Positions 27,163 through 34,239 are shown, numbered from the stretch's first letter. The stretch: DNA of 41,251 bases from an uncultured Bacteroidales bacterium (GCA_905233585.1 CAJOFD010000016.1:1-41251), one strand, 5' to 3'. The notes: generated by a model from the sequence alone, not told the origin. A program made the numbers and translations.

Positions 27163-28128
27163 ATGAAAAAACAAATAAAAATAGTTGCCTTAGTAGCAAC
27201 ACTAATCATAGCAGTATCTACCATAGTTTTTGTAGGCTGCAAAAAAGAAGATTTAGTAAATCAGAATAATACAGAGAAAAAAGTAGAGAAAGGGAGGAAA
27301 AGAAAAACCAATAATTTTAGTTTAGTGGATAATAACCCGTTTTCTTTTGTTGGGGAATATCATAATCAAGGTTTAGATTATATGATTAACAATATTGATG
27401 AAAATGTATTTCTCTCATTATTTAGTGAAGATGAAGCTATATTTAAGGATGAAGTTTTTCAAAAAACTAAAATATTTTCATCAACAATAGACTGGATTAG
27501 AGAGGTAGAATTTGAGGATGAAGATTTATTGTTTGAATCTATGAATGATGAAATAAGTATTGATTTATCAGAATTTTTATCTCAACCACAAATAGAAATG
27601 TGGAATAACTTAACAACAATTATTTTTGAAGATGATGAAGAAAAGTCTGTTTATCAAGTAGAAGAATTGTGCTATGATTTTAACAATGAAGTAAGTACTA
27701 TAGATGATGAAATGCAACAAACCATTTTGTATCTTGCTTCAGCTGTATTATTAAGTAGTTATAGTTATTGGTATAATGAATTTGCTTCAAAGGATAATAG
27801 TCTATGGTTTCGCTATAAAGATGAACAATTTGTTGCTGAAAATCTTTCATTTGGGAAACAAGGAGAAGATATTGTAAAAGCAGATGCAGAAGGAGCATTA
27901 GGTGGAGCCGTGATGGGAGCTGTTAAAGGTGCGGTTGGTGGTTCGGTTGTTCCTGGTGCTGGGACACTAACGGGAGGTATTGCAGGTGCATTAGTTGGAG
28001 CAGGAGAAGGTGCTTTGGTTGCCTCTACAGTAAAAGCAGGTATTAATATAGGTAAAACTGTTCGCCACTGGTTCCGAGGTGTCTTTGAAACTCCCAATGC
28101 AAGGGTAACAGAATGTACTACACGATAA
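27163..28128 (+). CDS. Cassette A lipoprotein with C-terminal glycine zipper
   Basis: 321 aa. The lipoprotein signal ends FVGC (Cys26) and continues KKED, which fits the K-(D/E)2 lipoprotein export signal known from Capnocytophaga, so surface exposure is likely. The middle is acidic and helical and contains GEYHNQGLDYMINNI (about 60-75). Residues 245-300 are a Gly/Ala zipper (GALGGAVMGAVKGAVGG, GGIAGALVGAGEGA), like membrane-inserting bacteriocins or glycine-zipper proteins, followed by a short charged tail. The signal peptide is shared with the cassette C and D lipoproteins. It is followed after 18 nt by a membrane protein. Function is unknown; an effector or bacteriocin-like role is inference. 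Confidence 0.8.
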   Translation: MKKQIKIVALVATLIIAVSTIVFVGCKKEDLVNQNNTEKKVEKGRKRKTNNFSLVDNNPFSFVGEYHNQGLDYMINNIDENVFLSLFSEDEAIFKDEVFQKTKIFSSTIDWIREVEFEDEDLLFESMNDEISIDLSEFLSQPQIEMWNNLTTIIFEDDEEKSVYQVEELCYDFNNEVSTIDDEMQQTILYLASAVLLSSYSYWYNEFASKDNSLWFRYKDEQFVAENLSFGKQGEDIVKADAEGALGGAVMGAVKGAVGGSVVPGAGTLTGGIAGALVGAGEGALVASTVKAGINIGKTVRHWFRGVFETPNARVTECTTR

Positions 28129-28146
28129 CATAATAAAAAAAATCAG

Positions 28147-28551
28147 ATGATAAAAAAGAATATATTGTGGTTTGCAATAGGATTGATAATACATATAATA
28201 TGTTTTCTTATTGCGTATGAGGAGGATATAAGTATGTTTAATATACAAACAAAGAGTAGTATTTTTATTCTTCTCTATGCTTTGCTAAATTCATTAATAA
28301 TAGGAGGATTGGAACCATGGTTTCAAATCAAACAAAAAGGAAACCCGACAAAAAAAACATGGCATTTATTGAATTGGGCAATAACATTTGGGCTGCCAAT
28401 GGGATTTTTGTTTTATATTCAACAAATTGCTTTGCAAGAAGTTGTGTCGTATTTCTTTTTATCGTTAGCCATAGGATTATTAAGTGGATTGTTAGCAGGC
28501 TATATTTGGACTATGTTGATGAAGTCTATTGTAAACAAAAGAAATAGATGA
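28147..28551 (+). CDS. Cassette A small polytopic membrane protein
   Basis: 134 aa with four predicted transmembrane helices (ILWFAIGLIIHIICFLIAY, IFILLYALLNSLIIGGL, LLNWAITFGLPMGFLFYI, YFFLSLAIGLLSGLLAGYIW) and a basic C-terminus (KSIVNKRNR). I recognise no family. It starts 18 nt after the lipoprotein and ends just before the cassette hairpin, so the pair forms one unit. Size, topology and position resemble immunity proteins of bacteriocin cassettes; this is a contextual inference only. Confidence 0.75.
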   Translation: MIKKNILWFAIGLIIHIICFLIAYEEDISMFNIQTKSSIFILLYALLNSLIIGGLEPWFQIKQKGNPTKKTWHLLNWAITFGLPMGFLFYIQQIALQEVVSYFFLSLAIGLLSGLLAGYIWTMLMKSIVNKRNR

Positions 28552-28568
28552 GTAAAAAATCGTAAATA

Positions 28569-28593
28569 TAGCAGGTGGACAAGCCGCCTGCTA
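28569..28593 (+). repeat. Cassette hairpin T1
   Basis: TAGCAGGTGG (28569-28578), loop ACAAG, CCGCCTGCTA (28584-28593); a 10-bp stem with one U-G pair. It shares its stem with three other hairpins in the island. Here it is followed by TAAAAAAA rather than Ts, so it is a poor canonical terminator. Confidence 0.75.
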
Positions 28594-28630
28594 TAAAAAA
28601 ATGTAGAAATAGAAAATTGTGGATATCGCT

Positions 28631-28948
28631 ATGGACATAAATAATATAATATTAATTGGTCTTAATTTACTTCTTCTTTTCTTACTGATATTTGGGCGAA
28701 AAACAAGTGCAGAAAAGTTGTTGCAGCAATTGAAAATATATGGCATAATTTTATTGTGTTGGTTACCTGTTTTTATCGCTTTATATGTTGTTAGCGGACT
28801 GGGTATCAAAGAAGGTTTCAATTCTCCTGTATCCACTATATCAACTATTACTATAATATGTTTAATATTTTCCACTCTAATTCAGTATCTGATAAAAAGG
28901 AAAAAAGAATCACAAGAAGAGAAAAACCATACTGAAGTGAAAGTTTGA
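28631..28948 (+). CDS. Small membrane protein without a partner lipoprotein
   Basis: 105 aa from ATG 28631 (GTG at 28619 is the only earlier start). Three hydrophobic segments (IILIGLNLLLLFLLIFG, IYGIILLCWLPVFIALYVV, TITIICLIFSTLIQYLI) and a charged tail (KRKKESQEEKNHTEVKV). No family recognised. It follows hairpin T1 by 37 nt with no obvious promoter, so read-through from cassette A is possible. A second smaller membrane ORF follows. It looks like an orphan copy of the cassette membrane protein class. Confidence 0.65.
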   Translation: MDINNIILIGLNLLLLFLLIFGRKTSAEKLLQQLKIYGIILLCWLPVFIALYVVSGLGIKEGFNSPVSTISTITIICLIFSTLIQYLIKRKKESQEEKNHTEVKV

Positions 28949-28982
28949 GATAAGTCAACACAAAAAACGGCTGAGGATAATC

Positions 28983-29120
28983 ATGATACCTGCTTGTGTG
29001 TTGCCTATTTTAGTTTTTGCAGGGTTGTTGTTTGACAAAAGTATAAGAAGTGATACAACATTGTTATCCATAATCATCTCAATAATTTGTATTTTACTTT
29101 TTATGCTTATCTTATTTTAA
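28983..29120 (+). CDS. Small hydrophobic ORF, 45 aa, possible truncated paralogue
   Basis: ATG 28983 to TAA 29120, two hydrophobic segments (MIPACVLPILVFAGLLF; TLLSIIISIICILLFMLILF) joined by DKSIRSDT. It aligns loosely with the C-terminal half of the 105-aa protein just upstream (C-LP..., then a short polar stretch, then Ile-rich helix), so it may be an N-terminally lost duplicate. It ends 27 nt before hairpin T2. Its small size makes expression uncertain. Confidence 0.45.
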   Translation: MIPACVLPILVFAGLLFDKSIRSDTTLLSIIISIICILLFMLILF

Positions 29121-29147
29121 AAAAAATTGAAATAGCGGTTATTTTTC

Positions 29148-29176
29148 AGCAGGCAGCTTATCCGCCTGCTTTTTTT
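29148..29176 (+). terminator. Cassette hairpin T2 (terminator)
   Basis: AGCAGGCAG (29148-29156), loop CTTAT, CCGCCTGCT (29162-29170), with one A-C mismatch, then a run of Ts to 29176. It is canonical for the plus strand and shares its stem sequence with T1, T3 and T4. Confidence 0.82.
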
Positions 29177-29185
29177 ACTAATCTA

Positions 29186-29215
29186 TTTCTATGAAATAAA
29201 ATTTTTCCATAGAAA
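29186..29215. promoter_or_regulatory. Operator-like inverted repeat upstream of cassette C promoter
   Basis: TTTCTATG (29186-29193) and CATAGAAA (29208-29215) are perfect 8-bp arms separated by 14 nt, just upstream of a TTTG (-33-like, 29226-29229) and the -7 box. Could bind a dimeric regulator. Confidence 0.45.
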
Positions 29216-29250
29216 AAAAATTACATTTGTTTGTAATAAAAATATTTTCG

Positions 29251-29258
29251 TATCTTTG
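29251..29258 (+). promoter_or_regulatory. -7 promoter box of cassette C
   Basis: TATCTTTG followed by CAG, with TTTG 21 nt upstream. It predicts an unusually long leader of about 520 nt. Confidence 0.65.
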
Positions 29259-29264
29259 CAGAAA

Positions 29265-29786
29265 ATATTTCTTTATAAATAGAAACATTAGGCATAAAAC
29301 CCATGACAAAGTTATATCTTATTTATATCTCTGCCATTGTAAAACTCAAACAGATTTTTTCGTTTGAAAAATTTATGTTGTTTGAAGATTTCTTGCTAAG
29401 AAATCTCTTTGTAGAAATAAAAATCTGCAATTTTTCAAATATTTTTCATTTTTTTACATTAAAATCTTATTCGCAAAGGTCAAAAAATCACAATGTTTAT
29501 TTTCTTGGCAAGGCGAAAATTCCTAATTGAAGAGCTGCTTGTGTTTGGTACTCTTAGCACAAGTGGCGAGGACAACAAAAAGACAATTTTTCATTTTTTT
29601 TAAAGAAAAAAATTGTAGCAACCTAAAATTAACCATTCGTTTGCAGTTGTTAGTACAAAAGGGGCAATGGAAATAAGGATATTAATGAGGTTTATCTTCT
29701 CGAATATCAGCAAAAGGACTGATAAGATATAGATAATTTATTTTTTAATTAATTAAGTGTCAAACATATAGAAAAAAAATATTTTT
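29265..29786 (+). promoter_or_regulatory. Long 5' leader of cassette C with several hairpins
   Basis: No convincing gene; a 75-aa frame (29303-29530) overlaps inverted repeats and looks incidental. Hairpins: GATTTCTT/AAGAAATC (29388-29406 region), GCTGCTTGTG (29534-29543) with CACAAGTGGC (29558-29567, 10 pairs including two G-U), and ACAATTTTT with AAAAATTGT near 29583-29617. The distal end TATCAGCAAAAGGACTGATA (about 29705-29730) echoes the TCAGTC...GACTGATAAG hairpin of the cassette A and D leaders. The sequence otherwise differs from those leaders. Confidence 0.45.
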
Positions 29787-30509
29787 ATGAAAAATATACA
29801 AAAAGCCCTTGTCGTAGCAATAATAGCGGTAGCAGCAGTAACGTTTGTATTTGTAGGATGCAAAAAAGAAGATGGTCTTTTTTCTTCAAAGAAGGATGTT
29901 AAAATTCAAAAAAATAGAGATTTTGATGAAAATATATTGAATGGAGATTCTTTAACCATTCTTACTGGTTCCGATTTTTTATATAATTTTTTTGAAACTA
30001 TAGGTATTGGAGAAATTCAATATGATACCAATAATCATTACACACTCTTTGATAGGGAAGGTAACTTTTATGATATTTCTATAAGTGGAAACGATTCAAT
30101 AAAAACAATTAATACTATTTATAATGAATATACAAATTATCAGATTACAATAACTGAAGAATATATTGTTATAAATAATGATCAATATATCATTAATTGT
30201 GAACATCTATTTTATGTAAAAGGAAATGCAAGTGAAGTAGATAATGTAGTAACAACTTCTATTGCAGGTGCCTTTTATGCACAAGAAGTAGGACAATTCA
30301 ATTATTATCAAGAAGAACCCAATTCTTCTGGAACTGAAGAAGTTTATATCTGTATGCATCCTCGCAGAAGTTATTGTAGTGAAGACCGTAAAATGGAAAC
30401 AATAGAAAACTATTGTGATGGGACACCTGTTTATGTTGACGACTCGGATTGTGGCTGTTTGTGGGGAGATTTCTTTTGTATTTGTATATCTTATTTTGAA
30501 TGTCAATAA
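29787..30509 (+). CDS. Cassette C lipoprotein with Cys-rich C-terminus
   Basis: 240 aa. The lipoprotein signal ends FVGC (Cys25) followed by KKED, as in cassettes A and D, predicting surface export. The central part (about 50-170) is rich in Asn, Ile and Tyr and beta-like. The last 50 residues carry nine cysteines, in CMHPRRSYC, ENYCDGTP, DCGCLWGDFFC and CISYFEC, suggesting a disulfide-bonded peptide-like tail. No family recognised. A 75-aa membrane protein follows after 16 nt. An effector or adhesin role is possible but not shown. Confidence 0.75.
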   Translation: MKNIQKALVVAIIAVAAVTFVFVGCKKEDGLFSSKKDVKIQKNRDFDENILNGDSLTILTGSDFLYNFFETIGIGEIQYDTNNHYTLFDREGNFYDISISGNDSIKTINTIYNEYTNYQITITEEYIVINNDQYIINCEHLFYVKGNASEVDNVVTTSIAGAFYAQEVGQFNYYQEEPNSSGTEEVYICMHPRRSYCSEDRKMETIENYCDGTPVYVDDSDCGCLWGDFFCICISYFECQ

Positions 30510-30525
30510 ATTAAAATAATTAAAA

Positions 30526-30753
30526 ATGGAAATAGTATTAGATACTCTTAGTTTTCGTATTTTATTTTATACAATAATAATATTGTATGTTGTAGCATTG
30601 GTGTTTTTGGTTATAAATGAAATCAGAAACTCCAATCCGAAAATCAAATCTTTCTTATGGATAGCTGGTGCTATTTTAATACCTATTCTGCCATTTATTT
30701 ATATCGTGGTAGCAATAGTTAAGCAAGTCAAATTGAGAAAAACTCAATGTTAA
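30526..30753 (+). CDS. Cassette C small membrane protein (PLDc_N-like)
   Basis: 75 aa, two transmembrane helices: ILFYTIIILYVVALVFLVI and FLWIAGAILIPILPFIYIVVAIV. The second half, W......LIP-LP-IY, resembles the short N-terminal phospholipase-D-nuclease membrane module (PLDc_N) found in cardiolipin synthases and some bacteriocin immunity proteins. No nuclease domain follows. It sits between the cassette C lipoprotein and hairpin T3. Confidence 0.68.
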   Translation: MEIVLDTLSFRILFYTIIILYVVALVFLVINEIRNSNPKIKSFLWIAGAILIPILPFIYIVVAIVKQVKLRKTQC

Positions 30754-30761
30754 GATATTCT

Positions 30762-30788
30762 AGCAGGCGGGCAAGCCGCCTGCTTTTT
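30762..30788 (+). terminator. Cassette hairpin T3 (terminator)
   Basis: AGCAGGCGG (30762-30770), loop GCAAG, CCGCCTGCT (30776-30784), perfect 9-bp stem, then Ts to 30788. Leader repeat copy 2 begins 3 nt later. Confidence 0.87.
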
Positions 30789-31156
30789 GACTATGCAATA
30801 TCAATGGTAAGAAAGAGAATTTGGACAACTGAGCATTAGGGACTAATGTGTATTTTTGTATAAAAGAAAACTTCGGTTGATAAATCACCGTATGTTTTTG
30901 TTTTTTTATTGATATAAAATGTTTTGTAATAATTTTGAAAGAAGAAAAAAAGAACAGAATCATAAAGAAATGCAAAGAGTGAAAAAGATAAAACAGAATA
31001 AAAATAGTGTAAATGGTATATTCTCACATTTTTATTAAAAGCCCAAATTTGGAAATTTTGGGATTCATTTTGCATATTTTTGCAGTTTTTTGAAGAAAAC
31101 TTGTCTCGTCTTGTATTCTTGTGTAAGAAAAAGATGTCGTATTGTATAAAATATGT

Positions 31157-31164
31157 TATCTTTG
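31157..31164 (+). promoter_or_regulatory. -7 promoter box of cassette D
   Basis: TATCTTTG followed by CAAAAC, same as in cassette A; predicts a 5' leader of about 180 nt before ATG 31348. Confidence 0.65.
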
Positions 31165-31222
31165 CAAAACGGAATTGTAAAACCTATTATTATTTATACG
31201 ATGATTCATTAGGCTGAGTTTG

Positions 31223-31260
31223 CCCTTGTCAGTCAAAAGTCGGATCCCGACTGATAAGGG
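31223..31260 (+). ncRNA. Predicted structured 5' leader element, cassette D
   Basis: Outer stem CCCTTGTC (31223-31230) with GATAAGGG (31253-31260), inner stem AGTCGG (31238-31243) with CCGACT (31247-31252). Same fold as the cassette A element; the one base difference (C at 31225 for U) preserves pairing. Confidence 0.5.
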
Positions 31261-31347
31261 TAAAAAATATAATGGGACAATCCGCAAACGATGAAAAGAT
31301 AAATTACTACACAAAAAATAATTATAAAACATAAAAATAAAAAAAAA

Positions 31348-32232
31348 ATGACAAACAAACATATTAAAATAGTTGCTTTTATCGCAATACTAATCATATT
31401 AATAGGAACATTTGTATTTGTAGGCTGCAAAAAAGAAGATAAAAATCCCAATAATATATTATCAGAACCAACATCGGAATCATTTTCCATAATGAATATA
31501 TGTACAACAGATTACGGGGCTTTACATAATATTCTTACCGATTATATATTAGAAGAACGAGAATATTTTTCAGATGGAATATTGAGTCCAGATTATGTAA
31601 CAACAGATGACATTCTTAATCTTATAGAAATGGGAAGAGATTATTTTTTAGAATACGATACAGATAATATTTATACTTCTATAGCAATTCAAGAATCTAA
31701 TGCTCTTATTGAGTTTGTTAGTGCTATTGGTGATGATACGAATGGACGTTCTAATTTGTTAAAAATATTTAGAATACCAGATTCGACAATGATTACTAAT
31801 TTGCTTCTATCGAAAGGATATTCAACAGAATTAATTGATTTTATTTATCCGTGTATTGAAGTGGCTGCATCCGATATGAATATTAGGCACGATGACATTG
31901 TTGGAGATTATATTCGTCCTATTTTTTTGCATTCATTTGTGTCGAATACTGATGAATTTGCAGCAAAAACTATATGTATACAAACTTATGAACATTCAGC
32001 TTTCTATTGGAATAATGAACCATTTCAGTATTCTACTCTAAGGGATACGACAAAAAAACGTAATCCCAATTTACCAGATGGAGTACAAGATTGTGAAGAA
32101 TGGGCGATAATTATGGATATGGTGGGTGCAATGTTAGGTAGTCCATTAACTGTTATCGGTTCAAGCATCTTAAGTGCTGCTCTATCTATTGCAGCCAAAA
32201 GAGACTGCGAGGCTTATGGACAATATGCATAA
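31348..32232 (+). CDS. Cassette D lipoprotein with hydrophobic C-terminal segment
   Basis: 294 aa. The lipoprotein signal ends FVGC (Cys27), then KKED. The central region is acidic and helical. Segments DYGALHNILTDYILEE and CIQTYEHSAFYWNNEPFQYS recall the cassette A lipoprotein (GEYHNQGLDYMINNI; LSSYSYWYNEF), suggesting a shared middle domain. The C-terminus MVGAMLGSPLTVIGSSILSAALSIAAK is hydrophobic with small residues, different from the glycine zipper of A but possibly also membrane-active. A membrane protein with a PEGA-like head follows after 15 nt. No known family. Confidence 0.77.
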   Translation: MTNKHIKIVAFIAILIILIGTFVFVGCKKEDKNPNNILSEPTSESFSIMNICTTDYGALHNILTDYILEEREYFSDGILSPDYVTTDDILNLIEMGRDYFLEYDTDNIYTSIAIQESNALIEFVSAIGDDTNGRSNLLKIFRIPDSTMITNLLLSKGYSTELIDFIYPCIEVAASDMNIRHDDIVGDYIRPIFLHSFVSNTDEFAAKTICIQTYEHSAFYWNNEPFQYSTLRDTTKKRNPNLPDGVQDCEEWAIIMDMVGAMLGSPLTVIGSSILSAALSIAAKRDCEAYGQYA

Positions 32233-32247
32233 TAAAATAAATAAGCA

Positions 32248-32664
32248 ATGAAAGTTATAAAAAATGATATTAAATTTAATCTTTTTCCTATCTATATTTA
32301 TATAGACGGAGAAAAAAAAGGAGTTGTCAATTTTAGTAAGCGAACTCACATAAATGTGGAAAAAGGGACACATCAGTTGAAATTACAATGTAAAATACCC
32401 TTTTTTTCTGCAGAAAAAACAATAGAAGTTGAAGAACAAACCGTTATAACATTTCATAATCAAAGTGACAAATGGCTTTATTTATGCCTGTTTGATTGTT
32501 TGTTGGTTTTTCTTCATTTTGTCTTGCGTTTGTTTGCGTTGCCTAATTGGTTGTTGTTTGCAATGATATTTGCACCTTTAATTATTGGTAGTTTTTCTGA
32601 GTTTATAAATAGGAAAAACTTCTATGTTATCAAAACCAAGCAAAAAAACAATAAAAATAATTAA
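32248..32664 (+). CDS. Cassette D membrane protein with N-terminal PEGA-like domain
   Basis: 138 aa. Residues 10-75 are beta-rich and resemble a PEGA or carrier-like sandwich (FPIYIYIDGEKKGVVNFSKRTHINVEKGTHQLKLQC). Two transmembrane helices follow (LYLCLFDCLLVFLHFVLRLF, WLLFAMIFAPLIIGSF), then a basic tail. This differs from the membrane proteins of cassettes A and C, although the position is the same. Function unknown; immunity-like partner by context. Confidence 0.72.
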   Translation: MKVIKNDIKFNLFPIYIYIDGEKKGVVNFSKRTHINVEKGTHQLKLQCKIPFFSAEKTIEVEEQTVITFHNQSDKWLYLCLFDCLLVFLHFVLRLFALPNWLLFAMIFAPLIIGSFSEFINRKNFYVIKTKQKNNKNN

Positions 32665-32670
32665 TTCAAG

Positions 32671-32696
32671 CAGGCGGAATATCCGCCTGATTTTGT
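32671..32696 (+). terminator. Cassette hairpin T4 (terminator)
   Basis: CAGGCGG (32671-32677), loop AATAT, CCGCCTG (32683-32689), followed by ATTTTGT. Shortened version of the T1-T3 stem with the same core; closes the island. Confidence 0.78.
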
Positions 32697-32723
32697 ATAT
32701 TCATTTATAAGGTAAAAAGATAA

Positions 32724-33350
32724 CTATAAATGAAATTTATGTCTGATATTTTTGGCGAGCAATTCAGTTAGCATGTCAAAAGACATATCCGTAACATTGA
32801 GTACAAAATCGTAGTTGCGGGTGTCGTATCTTGACACGTTGGCTATGTTTTGAGTAAATGTTTCCCGTTCTTTATCAATGTGTTCTACCAGTTTGGTGGC
32901 CTCATCAAGGCTGATATTCTCTTTTTGGCTTATGCGATTAATGCGGGCATTGCGGTCAGCTGTAATCAGCAGGTGCAATGCGTTTGGATTGTTTCTAAAG
33001 ATATGAAAACCTGCCCGTCCGACAACAATGCAACTTTCTTGTGCTGCCAATTCACGAAGCATTTGTTCTTCTGCATAGTATAGCGATTGTGGAGTAGGGC
33101 GGGGTTCTAAAGTATCTATTTGACTTGCGGCTCCAAATTGTGTGTAAAAACGGCAAAAATCGCTCCACCAATTGCTCTTTTGTGCTTTTATGCGGTCCAT
33201 TTCTTCTATGGATATATTGTATTTTTCGGCAATAGTTTCCAACAATTCCCGTCCATAGACTTTAAAACCGAGTTTTTCTCCCAAACGTAGTGCTATTTCT
33301 TTGCCTCCGCTTCCACATTCACGATTGATAGTAATGATAATATTGTTCAT
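32724..33350 (-). CDS. Cytidylate kinase-like protein
   Basis: 208 aa from ATG 33350; the frame extends to 33425 but the promoter box lies in that extension. MNNIIITINRECGSGGKEIALRLGEKLG is the P-loop start of the cytidylate-kinase-like family (NxxxGSGGxxIA). Also visible: VYGRELLE, CIVVGRAG, and LLITADRNARINRI with a lid arginine pair. It probably phosphorylates a nucleoside monophosphate or a related small substrate. This family is distinct from the canonical Cmk, so the exact substrate is open. It is convergent with the cassette island. Confidence 0.88.
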   Translation of the reverse strand: MNNIIITINRECGSGGKEIALRLGEKLGFKVYGRELLETIAEKYNISIEEMDRIKAQKSNWWSDFCRFYTQFGAASQIDTLEPRPTPQSLYYAEEQMLRELAAQESCIVVGRAGFHIFRNNPNALHLLITADRNARINRISQKENISLDEATKLVEHIDKERETFTQNIANVSRYDTRNYDFVLNVTDMSFDMLTELLAKNIRHKFHL

Positions 33351-33376
33351 GTTTTTCGCATTATTTTTCAAAAAAG

Positions 33377-33384
33377 CAAAGATA
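33377..33384 (-). promoter_or_regulatory. -7 promoter box of the cytidylate-kinase-like gene
   Basis: Minus-strand TATCTTTG, 26 nt upstream of ATG 33350. Confidence 0.65.
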
Positions 33385-33453
33385 CATAAATTTTCTGAAA
33401 TATCCCAATAAAAATTTTCCGTCATACTTTTATGAGATTCTAAAAAAAAATGT

Positions 33454-33461
33454 TATATTTG
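33454..33461 (+). promoter_or_regulatory. -7 promoter box of the pilin-like/DUF3822/rsmD operon
   Basis: TATATTTG followed by CAAA, 90 nt upstream of ATG 33552; divergent from the kinase-like gene promoter. Confidence 0.6.
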
Positions 33462-33551
33462 CAAATTGGATTTGAACAAGTTACAGATGCCATTCTGTTT
33501 TTGTAAGTAATTGAAATAAAAGATAATAAATAAAATAAAATAAATAAAAAA

Positions 33552-34238
33552 ATGAAACGTTCAGGTTATATTCTCATTCAAGTGGTTTTAATAGTTGCCA
33601 TAATTGTTTTTGCATTGTTGATATACAGATCAATTATGCGTCCGCAAAAATTCACCCAAATTTATGAAGGAAGAAAAACAGAAGTGGTGAACAAATTGAA
33701 AACCATTCGTGAAATGCAGGCTTATTACAAAAATGAAAAAGGTTCTTATGCCAAAACATTTGACCAATTAAGAGATTTTTGGACTAATGGTACAATGACA
33801 GTTGTCAAAAAAGAAGGTAATGTTCCTGATACTTTAACAGAAGCGGAAGCCTTGAAATTGCATATCATTAGCCGTGATACCATTTTGGTGAAAGCCAGCG
33901 AAGAAATCTCAAAGGCAAAACCAGATATGTTTGCCAATTTTGATTTGAATACATTTGATATAATTCCATTCTCCAAAGGTGAAAAATTTACTATGGATGC
34001 CGATACAATCAATCGTTCAGGTATCAAAGTGTATGTTTATGAAGTTTTCGCCAAAAAAGAACAATATTTGAAAGATATGGACGAAGACCCAAGAGTAAGA
34101 GATGCTTTTATGGGTTCAGTGCTATATAGTGGATTGAGAGAACAATTTTTGGGTCCGAATTTCGATTATAGAGATAATGTAACAGATATTATCTTAGGGT
34201 CGCTTACCGAACCTACAACAGATGGAAACTGGGAGTAG
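33552..34238 (+). CDS. Conserved exported protein, pseudopilin-like N-terminus
   Basis: 228 aa. One N-terminal transmembrane helix (ILIQVVLIVAIIVFALLIY) is followed by KLKTIREMQAYYKNEKGSYAKTFDQL, which resembles the helix-and-loop of type II/IV pseudopilins (I..AQ..Y....G.Y...L). No prepilin peptidase cleavage motif is obvious. The rest is Asp/Lys-rich and unassigned. It leads an operon ending with DUF3822 and RsmD; the linkage is inferred from gaps of 1-6 nt. Function unknown. Confidence 0.75.
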   Translation: MKRSGYILIQVVLIVAIIVFALLIYRSIMRPQKFTQIYEGRKTEVVNKLKTIREMQAYYKNEKGSYAKTFDQLRDFWTNGTMTVVKKEGNVPDTLTEAEALKLHIISRDTILVKASEEISKAKPDMFANFDLNTFDIIPFSKGEKFTMDADTINRSGIKVYVYEVFAKKEQYLKDMDEDPRVRDAFMGSVLYSGLREQFLGPNFDYRDNVTDIILGSLTEPTTDGNWE

Positions 34239-34239
34239 T

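Larger units (their letters stand above)
30791..31292 (+). repeat. Long non-coding leader repeat, copy 2 (cassette D)
   Basis: Second copy of the leader at 26582-27084, in the same orientation and 4.2 kb downstream. The distal 152 bp (31141-31292) are nearly identical; the proximal 350 bp are conserved in blocks with indels. It carries the same promoter and RNA hairpin before a lipoprotein of the same signal-peptide class. Confidence 0.85.

Noticed and set aside
29303..29530. 75-aa open frame in the cassette C leader
   Set aside because: It overlaps inverted repeats, has low-complexity Phe/Lys composition, and has no support from a nearby start signal or family.
28569..32696. Integron-type attC sites as an explanation for the hairpins
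   Set aside because: No integrase gene and no GTTRRRY-type core are visible; terminators are the simpler reading.
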